NCBI GenBank assembly: GCA_947471695.1
Contig: CANIWY010000002.1
Coordinates: 1 to 30,721 of the forward strand
Direction of reading: 5' to 3'
DNA from: Nitrosomonadaceae bacterium
GTDB taxonomy: Bacteria > Pseudomonadota > Gammaproteobacteria > Burkholderiales > Nitrosomonadaceae
Length of the DNA: 30,721 nucleotides
Under the pieces are notes generated by a model. That model had not been told where the DNA came from and made no database searches. It saw nothing but the letters and a program-made list of their open reading frames with translations. A program made the position numbers and the translations under genes. Below, piece by piece: positions 1 through 8,654 of this stretch (the stretch's first letter is position 1; every line of letters starts with the position of its first letter).

Positions 1-2337
1 AATCTGTTTCGTAGTGGCAATCACAGTACAAGCTCATTGAGCACCTTCCCGTATCGAGCGAATACCATCGAGGTGATTGAGCCCGGGGTACAGACGACGG
101 TGCAAGATTATCCTGGGAGGATGGGTTACTGGAGTGTTGGAGTACCACCATCGGGACCGATGGATGGACTGGCATTTCGGCTTGCTAACCGTCTAGTTAA
201 TAACTCACAAGATGATGCCGGGATCGAGATTACGTTCATCGGTCCGGTGCTGCGTTTCAATTGCGATAGCGTGATCGCCGTGACCGGTGCTTCTACTGAT
301 CTGAGGGTCGATGGTGAGCCATTGTCGCAGTGGCAGTCTCATCTGGTTAAGGCGGGTTCGCTGCTTCATATCGGACGGGTCGAGGGTGCTGGGTGCAGGT
401 CCTATCTTGCGGTGAGGGGAGGGTTTCAGTTGCCAGACTATCTGGGCAGTAAGTCCACCTTTACGCTCGGCCAGTTTGGAGGACATGCTGGACGGGCATT
501 GGTGGCAGGGGATGTGCTGCATATCACAGCGTCTCACAGCCATACCCGGACCATTCTCCCGAAGCCACTGATCCCGTTCTATACCACGAGCTGGGTGATC
601 GGGGTTCTGTATGGTCCTCATGGCGCGCCCGATTTTTTTACTGAATCGGATATCCAGAATTTTTTTGAAACAACCTGGAAGGTTCACCACAACTCAAGCC
701 GTACCGGGGTCCGGCTATTGGGTCCAAGGCCAGACTGGGCTCGGACCGATGGGGGTGAGGCCGGTCTTCATCCATCCAATATTCACGATAATGCCTACTC
801 CATCGGCGCGGTCGATTTCACCGGCGATATGCCGGTGATACTGGGCCCCGACGGGCCGAGCCTGGGTGGGTTTGTTTGTCCGGTCAGTGTCTCTGCTGCA
901 GAGCTTTGGAAGGTCGGTCAACTTAAGCCGGGGGATAGTGTGAGATTTCATCCGATGACGGCGGATCAGGCGCTGTCCTTGGAGCAGTTGCAAGATAAGA
1001 CCATCCATCATCTTCGACTCCCCAGCATTATTCCTGAACAACCCAATGAGACGGTACTGGGGAGCCCGATACTGCACTCCATTCCAGAGAGGCCGCATCA
1101 GTTTCAGGTTCTGTATCGACAATCGGGGGATAAAAATCTGCTGATCGAGTACGGGCCCCCAGTGCTTGATTTAAATCTACGATTTCGAGTCCATGCTCTG
1201 ATGGAATGGTTGCAGCGGGCCATTGATGTGGGACGCCTTACGGGGGTCTTGGACCTGACCCCGGGGATCCGATCTTTGCAAGTCCATTATGACTCTCGTG
1301 TTCTGTCGAGGGATCGATTGATGTCTCTTCTTGTGGCGGCGGAAGAAGATCTTCCCAAGTCGGAAGAGGTGGAGGTGAGGAGTCGTATCGTGCACTTGCC
1401 GTTATCGTGGGACGATGCATCGACTCGGATCGCGATCGATAAATACACTCAGTCGGTACGTAAGGATGCTCCCTGGTGCCCGAGCAATATCGAGTTTATA
1501 CGCCGCATCAATGGTCTGGATAGTATCGATGATGTTAGGAGGATTTTATTTGAGGCGAGTTACCTTGTAATGGGATTAGGTGATGTGTATCTCGGCGCGC
1601 CAGTTGCCACACCCCTAGATCCACGACACCGTCTGGTCACGACCAAGTATAACCCGGCACGAACCTGGACCCCGGAGAATGCGGTCGGGATCGGTGGGGC
1701 CTATTTATGTGTGTACGGGATGGAGGGTCCTGGTGGGTATCAGTTCGTGGGTCGTACGGTGCAGATGTGGAACCGATACCGACAGACGGCAGACTTTAAA
1801 GAGGGTAACCCCTGGTTACTGCGGTTCTTTGACCAGATCCGTTTCTATCCAGTGAGTGAGCGTGAACTGATTGAGTTACGCAAAGATTTCATCACAGGAC
1901 GGTTTAAGTTGAGGGTGGAAGAGACCACCTTCAGCCTCAATCAGTACAACGGGTTTTTACGACAGAATGAAGACTCAATCAGCGCCTTCAAGGGTCGCCA
2001 GCAGGCCGCCTTTGAGGAGGAGCGTGATCGGTGGGAGTCTGATGGCCAATCGGAATACCTGAGTGAGGAGATAATTGATGCTGCGGATGCGGGGGACAAG
2101 TTAGATTTACCAAGAGGGGCCTATGCCATCAGCGCACACGTGACCGGCACGGTCTGGAAGGTATTGGTTAAGAAGGGTCAGGATGTCACGAGAGGGGCAC
2201 CTCTTATGATCATCGAATCCATGAAGATGGAGATTACGCTGAATGCACCAGTCAGCGGGAAAGTGAGCCAGATACGGTGTCGCGAGAATGAGTATGTCTC
2301 TTCCGGTCAGATGGTGATCGTGATCGAGATGACTTAG
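1..2337 (+). CDS. Urea/guanidine carboxylase (biotin-dependent), C-terminal part; N-terminus off the window
   Basis: This multidomain enzyme carboxylates urea (to allophanate) or guanidine (to carboxyguanidine) using bicarbonate, ATP and covalent biotin. The frame is open to base 1 with no stop, so the visible TTG at 37 is probably internal and the biotin carboxylase half (about 450 residues in full-length relatives of about 1,200) is missing. Counting from that TTG, residues 10-310 are the KipA/AHS2-type half of the carboxyltransferase (VQDYPGRMGYW, PPSGPMD, FTLGQFGGHAGRAL). Residues about 350-580 are the KipI/AHS1-type half (GLGDVYLGAPVATPLDPRHR, TKYNPARTWTPENAVGIGG). Residues about 695-766 are the biotinyl domain with ESMKME, biotinylated Lys730 (codon 2224-2226). 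Many bacterial proteins annotated as urea carboxylase are really guanidine carboxylases, and sequence reading alone does not settle which this is. No allophanate hydrolase follows: the next gene converges from the other strand. Confidence 0.93.
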   Translation, partial: NLFRSGNHSTSSLSTFPYRANTIEVIEPGVQTTVQDYPGRMGYWSVGVPPSGPMDGLAFRLANRLVNNSQDDAGIEITFIGPVLRFNCDSVIAVTGASTDLRVDGEPLSQWQSHLVKAGSLLHIGRVEGAGCRSYLAVRGGFQLPDYLGSKSTFTLGQFGGHAGRALVAGDVLHITASHSHTRTILPKPLIPFYTTSWVIGVLYGPHGAPDFFTESDIQNFFETTWKVHHNSSRTGVRLLGPRPDWARTDGGEAGLHPSNIHDNAYSIGAVDFTGDMPVILGPDGPSLGGFVCPVSVSAAELWKVGQLKPGDSVRFHPMTADQALSLEQLQDKTIHHLRLPSIIPEQPNETVLGSPILHSIPERPHQFQVLYRQSGDKNLLIEYGPPVLDLNLRFRVHALMEWLQRAIDVGRLTGVLDLTPGIRSLQVHYDSRVLSRDRLMSLLVAAEEDLPKSEEVEVRSRIVHLPLSWDDASTRIAIDKYTQSVRKDAPWCPSNIEFIRRINGLDSIDDVRRILFEASYLVMGLGDVYLGAPVATPLDPRHRLVTTKYNPARTWTPENAVGIGGAYLCVYGMEGPGGYQFVGRTVQMWNRYRQTADFKEGNPWLLRFFDQIRFYPVSERELIELRKDFITGRFKLRVEETTFSLNQYNGFLRQNEDSISAFKGRQQAAFEEERDRWESDGQSEYLSEEIIDAADAGDKLDLPRGAYAISAHVTGTVWKVLVKKGQDVTRGAPLMIIESMKMEITLNAPVSGKVSQIRCRENEYVSSGQMVIVIEMT

Positions 2338-2348
2338 TTCGACCTCGG

Positions 2349-2891
2349 CTATCTCAGAAGGGTTCCAAACTGTGGGTCGGTCACAACCTTCTTGATCAGG
2401 TCTTGAACGGCGGGGGTCAGTGCACGGGCGGTGCGGTCGCAGGCGACATGCCGGTCGAGGCTGCTCTCAAACTCGTACCTGTTCGCGACCTTTATGGACT
2501 TTCCATTGCCTGAGTTAAGCGATAGAGAGAGGTCCCACCACCCATTCGCAAGTAGTCCACCATGTCCAGATGAGAAGTTAATCTCTGTCAGGCTTCCTAC
2601 AAAAGACACCCCGCTATCCGAGTAGATATTGGCAGTTTTTAGCTCGTCATTGAACGCCTTTTGGACATACTGAGCGATGCTCATCCCATCGGGCCCTAGG
2701 ATCTTCCCGGTGACTAACCGACAGCTTCCGCTGTAGTGAACGGGTGTTAGCATGGCCGTGACCCGGGCCTGGCTTCCGGCATATTTTTTTAGGGCCTGTT
2801 GATTATCAACCAGGGTCGAGTACCGTCCTGGGGTGATGGTGATGCAGCCGGCCAGTAAGATGATGCCGGTGAGTGCAATGATTCGTCTCAT
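2349..2891 (-). CDS. Putative outer-membrane lipoprotein of unknown function
   Basis: I do not recognise a named function. The chosen ATG at 2891 gives a 180-residue protein with a textbook lipoprotein signal: MRR, a hydrophobic stretch, then LLAGC with the lipidated Cys near residue 15. An in-frame GTG at 3011 would add 40 residues that are polar and not signal-like, so I prefer 2891, although no strong Shine-Dalgarno is visible. The mature part is soluble. Its second half (AQYVQKAFNDELKTANIYS through FESSLDRHVACDRTARAL) resembles a family of small hypothetical lipoproteins common in Beta- and Gammaproteobacteria, with two conserved-looking Cys (SGSCR and HVACD) that might pair. It is monocistronic and converges on the carboxylase gene with 11 nt between stops. 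Confidence 0.75.
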   Translation of the reverse strand: MRRIIALTGIILLAGCITITPGRYSTLVDNQQALKKYAGSQARVTAMLTPVHYSGSCRLVTGKILGPDGMSIAQYVQKAFNDELKTANIYSDSGVSFVGSLTEINFSSGHGGLLANGWWDLSLSLNSGNGKSIKVANRYEFESSLDRHVACDRTARALTPAVQDLIKKVVTDPQFGTLLR

Positions 2892-3199
2892 GAAGAGTCC
2901 GTTGTGTACGGTGAACGGGGCGCTGTGGGTTGTATTATTCACAGGATAATTAGAGTCGGCACGAATAATAGGTTTTTCAGATTGAGGGGGCGATTCAGAT
3001 CCTTGCCCCACCTGTTGATGGCCCGTAGACTATCCAAATTCACCCTGATATACAAGGCCTTTCCTGCATTCTGATAAGTCTGAATCTTTCAAATTTAATA
3101 TCGTTACGGGATTTAGATACGCTGCCCGGTATGGGTTTGTTATGCATTAGTGATAATTAGTTCTATGGTTAATGGAGTGTCCGCCCAAAGGAGTTCATC
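2892..3199. other. Intergenic region between divergent lipoprotein and HD-GYP genes
   Basis: These 308 bases must hold the promoters of two divergent genes. The left 120 bases also carry the unlikely in-frame extension of the lipoprotein. The middle (about 3075-3180) is AT-rich, as expected for a promoter area, but I cannot name a convincing -35/-10 pair. There is a short direct repeat, TTCAGAT, near 2977 and 2994. No RNA gene or mobile-element end is visible. Confidence 0.5.
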
Positions 3200-4345
3200 A
3201 TGTCGCCACAAGAGGATCTGTTTCCGCATCAGGATATATTGGCGAAGCTACACGAGAGTCTGCCTCTGTCGGATAAGCTGCGGTTCTTGCATCAGATCAT
3301 CCGCGAGGATTTCCCCTTTATCGACCGTCTGTCGATCGCTCTATTTGATGAAAAGACCGGCATGCTCAAGACTTACACCCACAGTACCGAGGGCGCTAGC
3401 CCGCTTGCCGCATACGAGGTGCCACTCGGAGATGCCTCATCACTGCGCGAGATCATGCGCCGCCGCCGGCCGCGCGTGGTGCGGGATCTATCCATCTTCG
3501 CGCAGGGTCTTCAAGAGCATACCAAGCGTGTGTCAGATACAGGGTATCAGGCCAGCTATACGATGCCCCTCTACCAAAGTGATACCTTTATCGGGTTCCT
3601 CTTCTTCAACTCCTTTAAACAGAATGCCTTTCTACCAGAATCATTGCGGCAGATTGATATCTTCGGGCATCTCATCGCTCTGGTGGTCATTAACGAATTG
3701 ACCGCGATCCGTACCCTCTTAGCTACTGTTCAGGCGGCACGCAGCATGACTCACTGCCGTGATATAGAGACCGGGTCACATATCGACCGGACCGCTTACT
3801 ATGCCCGCCTCATCGCTCGTGAACTGGCCCCAAGTTATCATCTCAATGACGAACAGATCGAGTATATTTTCTTATTCTCACCGCTTCACGACATCGGCAA
3901 GATCGGTATTCCAGACAGTGTTCTTCAAAAACCGGGGAGGCTTGATGAGGAAGAATTCAAGATGATGAAGACTCACCCGCAAAAGGGACGAGAGATCATT
4001 GATTCCATTCTCGAAGGTTTCAGTCTAGGGACATTCGGCCATGTCGGTATCATGCGTAATATCGCCGAGTATCATCATGAGGCGATCGATGGAAGTGGCT
4101 ATCCAAAAGGTTTAAAGGGGGACGAGATCCCGATTGAGGCCCGTATCAGCGCTGTTGCAGACATATTCGACGCACTGACCTCGAGACGCACTTACAAAGC
4201 GGCATGGAGTAATAGCGAGGCATTCGACATGCTTCGCCGTCTGGCCGATACCAAGCTGGACCGTGACTGTGTTGATGCTATGCTGAAGAATATCGATAAG
4301 GTTCAGGAGATTCAGCAACGGTTCCGTGATGAGGAGTTGGTTTAA
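3200..4345 (+). CDS. GAF + HD-GYP domain protein, probable c-di-GMP phosphodiesterase
   Basis: HD-GYP proteins hydrolyse the second messenger cyclic di-GMP, usually to GMP or pGpG. The 381-residue protein has an N-terminal GAF-like sensory domain (about 20-170, with FIDRLSIALFDEKTG and FIGFLFFNSFK) and a C-terminal HD-GYP domain (about 185-365). The metal and signature residues are present: H194, H230-D231 (HDIGKIGIPD), H259 (THP), H292-H293 and G300-Y301-P302 (HHEAIDGSGYPKG). It should therefore be catalytically competent. There is no signal peptide or membrane helix, so it is cytosolic. The ATG is well supported by AAGGAG at 3188-3193. It appears to be a single-gene unit. The GAF ligand cannot be told from the sequence. 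Confidence 0.93.
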   Translation: MSPQEDLFPHQDILAKLHESLPLSDKLRFLHQIIREDFPFIDRLSIALFDEKTGMLKTYTHSTEGASPLAAYEVPLGDASSLREIMRRRRPRVVRDLSIFAQGLQEHTKRVSDTGYQASYTMPLYQSDTFIGFLFFNSFKQNAFLPESLRQIDIFGHLIALVVINELTAIRTLLATVQAARSMTHCRDIETGSHIDRTAYYARLIARELAPSYHLNDEQIEYIFLFSPLHDIGKIGIPDSVLQKPGRLDEEEFKMMKTHPQKGREIIDSILEGFSLGTFGHVGIMRNIAEYHHEAIDGSGYPKGLKGDEIPIEARISAVADIFDALTSRRTYKAAWSNSEAFDMLRRLADTKLDRDCVDAMLKNIDKVQEIQQRFRDEELV

Positions 4346-4367
4346 GCTTTAATCGAGTGTTTGACCC

Positions 4368-4388
4368 CCTGTTCCGACCCCGGACAGG
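4368..4388. repeat. Small bulged hairpin downstream of the HD-GYP gene
   Basis: CCTGT (4368-4372) pairs with ACAGG (4384-4388), and after one bulged T, CCG (4374-4376) pairs with CGG (4381-4383), leaving a 4-nt loop. It starts 22 nt after the stop codon. No T-tract follows, so it is not a standard intrinsic terminator; it could protect the mRNA 3' end or be incidental. Confidence 0.35.
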
Positions 4389-4565
4389 CTGTAATCTCCC
4401 GTCCATGTAACGGCTCACGACCGATCATCTCCCCGATTGAGGTTGAGGGCTGCATCTAATCTGCTACCGGTGGTAACATCCGCAATGTTTTATCTCCCTA
4501 AAGAGTATTGAGGGGGAACTTTATGGGCTTACAGGAGCTTCAGTGATACTGAGGGTTCAATCACT

Positions 4566-5585
4566 TTGAAAGCGCTGGTCACAGGGGCAAATGGTTTTCT
4601 TGGGTCGGCGGTGACGCGGTGCTTGCTGGCGGCCGGCCATGAGGTACGTTGCCTGGTCAGGCCGGGGAGCAATCGACTTAATCTTGATAATCTCGCGATT
4701 GAATTTTCCGAGGGTGATCTGCGTGATACCGCATCCTTGCGTCGCGCGGTTGCAGGTTGTGACAGTTTATTTCATGCCGCAGCAGATTATCGTTTTTGGA
4801 TACCAGATCCAGAGACCATGTATGACATCAATGTCGGGGGAACTCGGGCCTTGATACTGGCTGCTGCAGAGGCCGGCATCAATAGGATGGTATACACCAG
4901 CAGTGTTGCAACACTCGGACTCAATGCGGATGGAACGCCTTCCGATGAAGAGACCCCCTCCAGCCTTGCCAGCATGACCGGACATTATAAGCGGTCCAAG
5001 TATCTGGCAGAAGAGTCCGTTCAACAGTTGACCGATGAGCTTAAATTGCCGCTGGTGATTGTCAACCCCAGCACTCCTATCGGGCCGCGTGATATCAAGC
5101 CCACCCCGACCGGGCGCATGGTCCTGGATACCTTGTGTGGGAGGATGCCTGCCTATATGAATACCGGTCTGAATGTTGCTCATGTTGATGATATTGCAAA
5201 GGGACACCTCTCTGCATATACCCTTGGTAAGGTGGGAGAGCGGTATATCTTGGGCGGTGAGAATATGACCCTTCTGCAAATACTGCGGGCCATCGATGAG
5301 ATCCGTGGGATTCAGGTAAAAAGGCTGAACCTTCCGGCAAATCTTGTCTTACCCATGGCCTGGGTGATGGAGAAGGCGGCAACCTTTGCGGGTAATGAGC
5401 CGCGTGCGACGGTCGATAGTGTACGGATGGCGAAGAAGGTGATGTTCTTCTCCAGTGAAAAAGCTAAGCGAGAATTGGGTTACCAGTACCGACCGGCAGC
5501 GGAGGCGCTGATGGACGCAGTATCCTGGTTTGAAGAGAATGGTTACTGCAGAGGTACTTCAAGTCGATTACTGAAACAGGCCTAG
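4566..5585 (+). CDS. hpnA: Hopanoid-associated sugar epimerase HpnA (extended SDR)
   Basis: An NAD(P)-dependent epimerase/dehydratase-like protein of 339 residues, the usual length for HpnA. HpnA is associated with hopanoid biosynthesis and is proposed to act on the extended side chain. The Rossmann motif GANGFLG is at residues 7-13, an SDR Tyr-Lys pair is in GHYKRSKYLAE (about 142-152), and the family-typical NPSTPIGPRDIKPTPTGR block follows. The start is a TTG at 4566, supported by GAGGG at 4551-4555 and by the Rossmann fold beginning at once (MKALVTGANG). It is alone: no squalene-hopene cyclase or other hpn gene is in the window. It converges on the TRAP transporter with about 20 nt between stop codons. 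Family assignment is firm; the exact substrate is not known from sequence. Confidence 0.88.
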   Translation: MKALVTGANGFLGSAVTRCLLAAGHEVRCLVRPGSNRLNLDNLAIEFSEGDLRDTASLRRAVAGCDSLFHAAADYRFWIPDPETMYDINVGGTRALILAAAEAGINRMVYTSSVATLGLNADGTPSDEETPSSLASMTGHYKRSKYLAEESVQQLTDELKLPLVIVNPSTPIGPRDIKPTPTGRMVLDTLCGRMPAYMNTGLNVAHVDDIAKGHLSAYTLGKVGERYILGGENMTLLQILRAIDEIRGIQVKRLNLPANLVLPMAWVMEKAATFAGNEPRATVDSVRMAKKVMFFSSEKAKRELGYQYRPAAEALMDAVSWFEENGYCRGTSSRLLKQA

Positions 5586-5606
5586 TCTCCCCCTGCGGTA
5601 TTCATG

Positions 5607-6665
5607 TTAGCGCAGTCTTAAATAATCCTCATCAGTGATCTTGGTCCATACCTGAGCCTTGGCGAGGAACGCCTTCTGGCTTTCGATCACCTCTCTCGCT
5701 TCAGGTGACTTGGCAGAAAACTCGGTGAGTAGTTCATCATTGGCCTTTCTGAAAGCATCAAGCACATCCTTTGGGAAGGTGCGGACCTTGACCTTGCCCT
5801 CTTTTTGCATCTTCTCCCAGGCAAGGGTATTCCGGTAAAAGGATTCTGACAGCATATCGAAAGAGGTCTCTTTGGCCGCGACCGCGATGATGGTCTTAAG
5901 GTCATCCGGGAGCGCATCAAATTTTTTCTTGTTGATGAAGACATGAAGCTCTGCCCCGGGCTCATGCCAGCCGGTGTAGTAGTAAGGTGCGATCTGGTGG
6001 AATCCCATCTTCTCGTCATTGGCTGGGCCGATCCATTCCACTGCATCGATCGTGCCGCGCTCCAGAGCGGTGTAGAGCTCGCCGGGAGGAATGCTGGTGG
6101 GTTTCATCCCGACCTTCTCAACAACCTCCCCAGCATGACCGGGGATACGCATCTTTAGTCCATTCAGATCTTTCAGAGAGTTGATCTCCTTTCTGAACCA
6201 TCCCCCCATCTGGATGTGGGTGTTCCCACCGGGGAAGGCGACGATGTTGTGTTTAGCGTAGATCTTATTCAGCATCTCCAGTCCGCCACCGTAGTAGTAC
6301 CAAGCATTCATCTCGGTCGGGGTCATTCCGAATGGGGTGGCAGTAAAGAAAGTGGCTGCCGGGTCTTTCCCCTTGTAGTAGTAGGAGGAGGTATGGCCCA
6401 TCTCATAAGAGCCAGTCCTGACCATGTCAAAAATACCCAGTGGCGCTTTATGCTTTCCGGGTGCATCGATAGAGATGGTCATTCGACCGGCCGACATCTT
6501 CCCGACATTATCGGCAAACCGCTGTGCCGCATTGTGCAACATCGGCGTGCCCTCGGGCCATGACATCGCGAGCCTCCATTTATAGGGAGTCTGCGCAGAG
6601 GCATCTTTTGGTGCCATCGGTAAAGTAAGGACGATGGCAGCGATTAAGCCGGGTAAAAGTTTCAT
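5607..6665 (-). CDS. dctP: TRAP transporter solute-binding protein DctP, 2-oxo-acid/lactate type
   Basis: Periplasmic substrate-binding protein of a tripartite ATP-independent transporter, 352 residues. A Sec signal peptide runs over about residues 1-24 with an AxA cleavage site (DASA). The conserved substrate-carboxylate Arg lies in LKMRIPGHAGEVV, followed by PPGELYTALERGTIDAVEW, GPANDEKMGF and the GWHEPGAEL block. That WHEPG pattern is typical of the TakP-like subgroup that binds 2-oxo acids or lactate rather than C4-dicarboxylates; the ligand is an inference. The ATG at 6665 has GGAG eight bases upstream. It is the last gene of a dctQ-dctM-dctP operon, 60 nt after dctM. That gap allows separate, stronger translation of the binding protein. 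Confidence 0.93.
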   Translation of the reverse strand: MKLLPGLIAAIVLTLPMAPKDASAQTPYKWRLAMSWPEGTPMLHNAAQRFADNVGKMSAGRMTISIDAPGKHKAPLGIFDMVRTGSYEMGHTSSYYYKGKDPAATFFTATPFGMTPTEMNAWYYYGGGLEMLNKIYAKHNIVAFPGGNTHIQMGGWFRKEINSLKDLNGLKMRIPGHAGEVVEKVGMKPTSIPPGELYTALERGTIDAVEWIGPANDEKMGFHQIAPYYYTGWHEPGAELHVFINKKKFDALPDDLKTIIAVAAKETSFDMLSESFYRNTLAWEKMQKEGKVKVRTFPKDVLDAFRKANDELLTEFSAKSPEAREVIESQKAFLAKAQVWTKITDEDYLRLR

Positions 6666-6725
6666 TGAATTCTCCGTGAGTTTGGTTTCGCCTTGGAACT
6701 AGCCCGATCCACTGCAGTCAGGCAT

Positions 6726-8012
6726 TCATCCAAAGGGTGAAATCATGCCGGGAAAGGCGGCTAACAGGGTCAGCACCAGTAGCTGTAGAAAGATAAATGG
6801 GATCACCCCCCGATAAATATCTGCAGTCTTAACCTCGGCGGGTGCGACCCCACGTAGATAGAATAGCGCAAAGCCGAATGGTGGCGTGAGAAAAGAAGTC
6901 TGTAAGTTAATCGCGATCAGGATCCCAAACCATAATGGGTCGATACCGAGTGTGACCAGTATCGGCGCGATCATGGGGACAAAGATATAAGCGATCTCGA
7001 CAAAGTCGATAAAAAACCCCAGCAGGAATATCGCCAGCATGGACAGCACAATGAACCCCCACTTGCCCCCAGGGAGGTGTTGCATCAGCTGCTCCACTGC
7101 CGCATCCCCTCCGGTATAGGTAAATACCATCGAGAAGAAAGTGGCCCCCGCAAGGATGGTGAATACCATGGCACTGATCTTGGTTGTCTCCATTGCAACT
7201 TGGTGGAGCATGCGAAATCTAAAATTTTCACCGGCCAATGCCAGGAACACTGCACCCACTGCCCCCATTGCAGCCGACTCAGTCGGCGTTGCAATGCCTG
7301 CGAATACCGTCCCCAGCACAATCAATACCAGCGTGAGCGCCGGAACGATTGCCTTGAATGCGCTCCAGTACTGGACTGAGAGTGGGGAATCATTACTGGG
7401 CATAGCCGGTGCGACATCCTCCTTAATGAATGCGAGTACCAGTACGTAGATAATATAGAACGCGACCAGTAATAGCCCTGGGATGAGTGCTGCCCGGTAC
7501 AGATCTCCTACTGGTTGTTGCAGAACATCCCCCAGGATGATGAGGATGATGGATGGGGGGATGATCTGACCGAGCGTACCGGATGCGCAGATCACGCCGC
7601 TGGCGAGTCTCTTGTCGTAATTGTATTTCAGCATGACCGGCAGGGCGATCAGGCCCATCGTCACGACCGATGCGCCAACCACGCCGGTGGAGGCTGCCAG
7701 TACCATCCCGACCAGTACGGTCGAGGCAGCCAGGCCGCCTCGCACACGGCCGAATAGCGAGCCCATGGATTCCAGCATTTTTTCAGCGATCCCGGATCTC
7801 TCGAGTATCAGTCCCATAAAAATAAATAAAGGGACCGCCATCAGAGTGACATTGGTCATGATCGAGTGCATACGCTCAGCAACGAGCTGGAAGAGTTGCA
7901 GTCCCTCTGCATAGAGTCCGAAAATAAGGGCAACACCTCCGAAGGTGAATGCCACTGGAAACCCTAGAGACAGCAGCACCAGGCAAGAGAGGAACATGGC
8001 CAATCCGATCAT
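6726..8012 (-). CDS. dctM: TRAP transporter large permease subunit DctM
   Basis: The 428-residue, strongly hydrophobic protein is the ion-coupled transport subunit of the TRAP system (usual length about 425-430, 11-12 helices). Typical blocks are FGLYAEGLQLF, VPLFIFMGLILERSGIAE, ASGTLGQIIPPSIILIILGD and the C-terminal SFLTPPFGFALFYLRGVAP. Its ATG overlaps the dctQ stop codon in an ATGA arrangement (8009-8012), with GAAGGA just upstream, so the two membrane subunits should be translationally coupled. The relatively long loop around IAGIATPTESAAMGAVGAV is normal for the family. Confidence 0.94.
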   Translation of the reverse strand: MIGLAMFLSCLVLLSLGFPVAFTFGGVALIFGLYAEGLQLFQLVAERMHSIMTNVTLMAVPLFIFMGLILERSGIAEKMLESMGSLFGRVRGGLAASTVLVGMVLAASTGVVGASVVTMGLIALPVMLKYNYDKRLASGVICASGTLGQIIPPSIILIILGDVLQQPVGDLYRAALIPGLLLVAFYIIYVLVLAFIKEDVAPAMPSNDSPLSVQYWSAFKAIVPALTLVLIVLGTVFAGIATPTESAAMGAVGAVFLALAGENFRFRMLHQVAMETTKISAMVFTILAGATFFSMVFTYTGGDAAVEQLMQHLPGGKWGFIVLSMLAIFLLGFFIDFVEIAYIFVPMIAPILVTLGIDPLWFGILIAINLQTSFLTPPFGFALFYLRGVAPAEVKTADIYRGVIPFIFLQLLVLTLLAAFPGMISPFG

Positions 8013-8548
8013 GATCCTTCTTGCCTGGTGTTATTTTCACGCTTGTTTCCGCACAGTAGTTGTGCATTACGTGAGATTGCTGAGAAGGACTGTAGTAGAA
8101 CTAGCGAGTACCCGATCGGTAGCAGCGCCTTGAAGGCGAACCGATAGGGCAGCCCCCCCGGATCAACCGATACCTCCTGAATCTGATAGGAGTAGTTCAC
8201 AAAATCGTAAGAACTGTAGAGGATCAGGCTGCACATGGGGATGACAAATAGGATTGTGCCGAGGATGTCCACCGCCGCCTTTGTGCGGGGGCTCATACGG
8301 CCATAAAGTACATCCACACGTACATTGGCATCCTCACGCATGGTGTAGGACGCCCCCAGCAGAAACATTGCAGCAAAGAGATGCCACTCCATCTCCTGCA
8401 TGGCGATGGAGCCAGACGCAAAGGCGTACCGTGCAACAACATCTATGAATACCACGAGGATCATGGCCACACATAACCAACCGGACAACCAGCCGGATAG
8501 GCCGGACAGTCGGTTGATGCCTTGTTCAAATTTACGCAGGAGATTCAT
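8009..8548 (-). CDS. dctQ: TRAP transporter small permease subunit DctQ
   Basis: A 179-residue membrane protein with four predicted helices and the DctQ family pattern: INRLSGLSGWLSGWLCVAMILVVFIDVVARY, EMEWHLFAAMFLLGASYTMREDANVRVDVLYGRMS. DctQ helps DctM dock the substrate-loaded binding protein. First gene of the operon; the stop overlaps the dctM start by 4 nt. No clear Shine-Dalgarno precedes the ATG at 8548. The 106 nt upstream must contain the operon promoter and the end of the pmbA unit. Confidence 0.9.
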   Translation of the reverse strand: MNLLRKFEQGINRLSGLSGWLSGWLCVAMILVVFIDVVARYAFASGSIAMQEMEWHLFAAMFLLGASYTMREDANVRVDVLYGRMSPRTKAAVDILGTILFVIPMCSLILYSSYDFVNYSYQIQEVSVDPGGLPYRFAFKALLPIGYSLVLLQSFSAISRNAQLLCGNKRENNTRQEGS

Positions 8549-8654
8549 CTGAAAGGGGGTGTTGGACGGGGGTGATGATGATCAATCGGGGATGGGTAGG
8601 ACTTCCATCCTGAAGGCCTGTCAGAGATCGTACGGGGTTTATTGAGTTGACTTT

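Noticed and set aside
205..690. 161-codon minus-strand frame in the carboxylase gene
   Set aside because: Antisense to strongly conserved carboxyltransferase sequence; no domain or ribosome binding site.
3150..3701. 183-codon plus-strand frame overlapping the HD-GYP gene start
   Set aside because: It is Arg/Cys/Ser-rich with no motifs and is out of frame with the conserved GAF domain, typical of a shadow frame.
4767..5279. 170-codon open frame on the minus strand inside hpnA
   Set aside because: It is fully antisense to a gene with clear family motifs, and its translation shows no recognisable domain.
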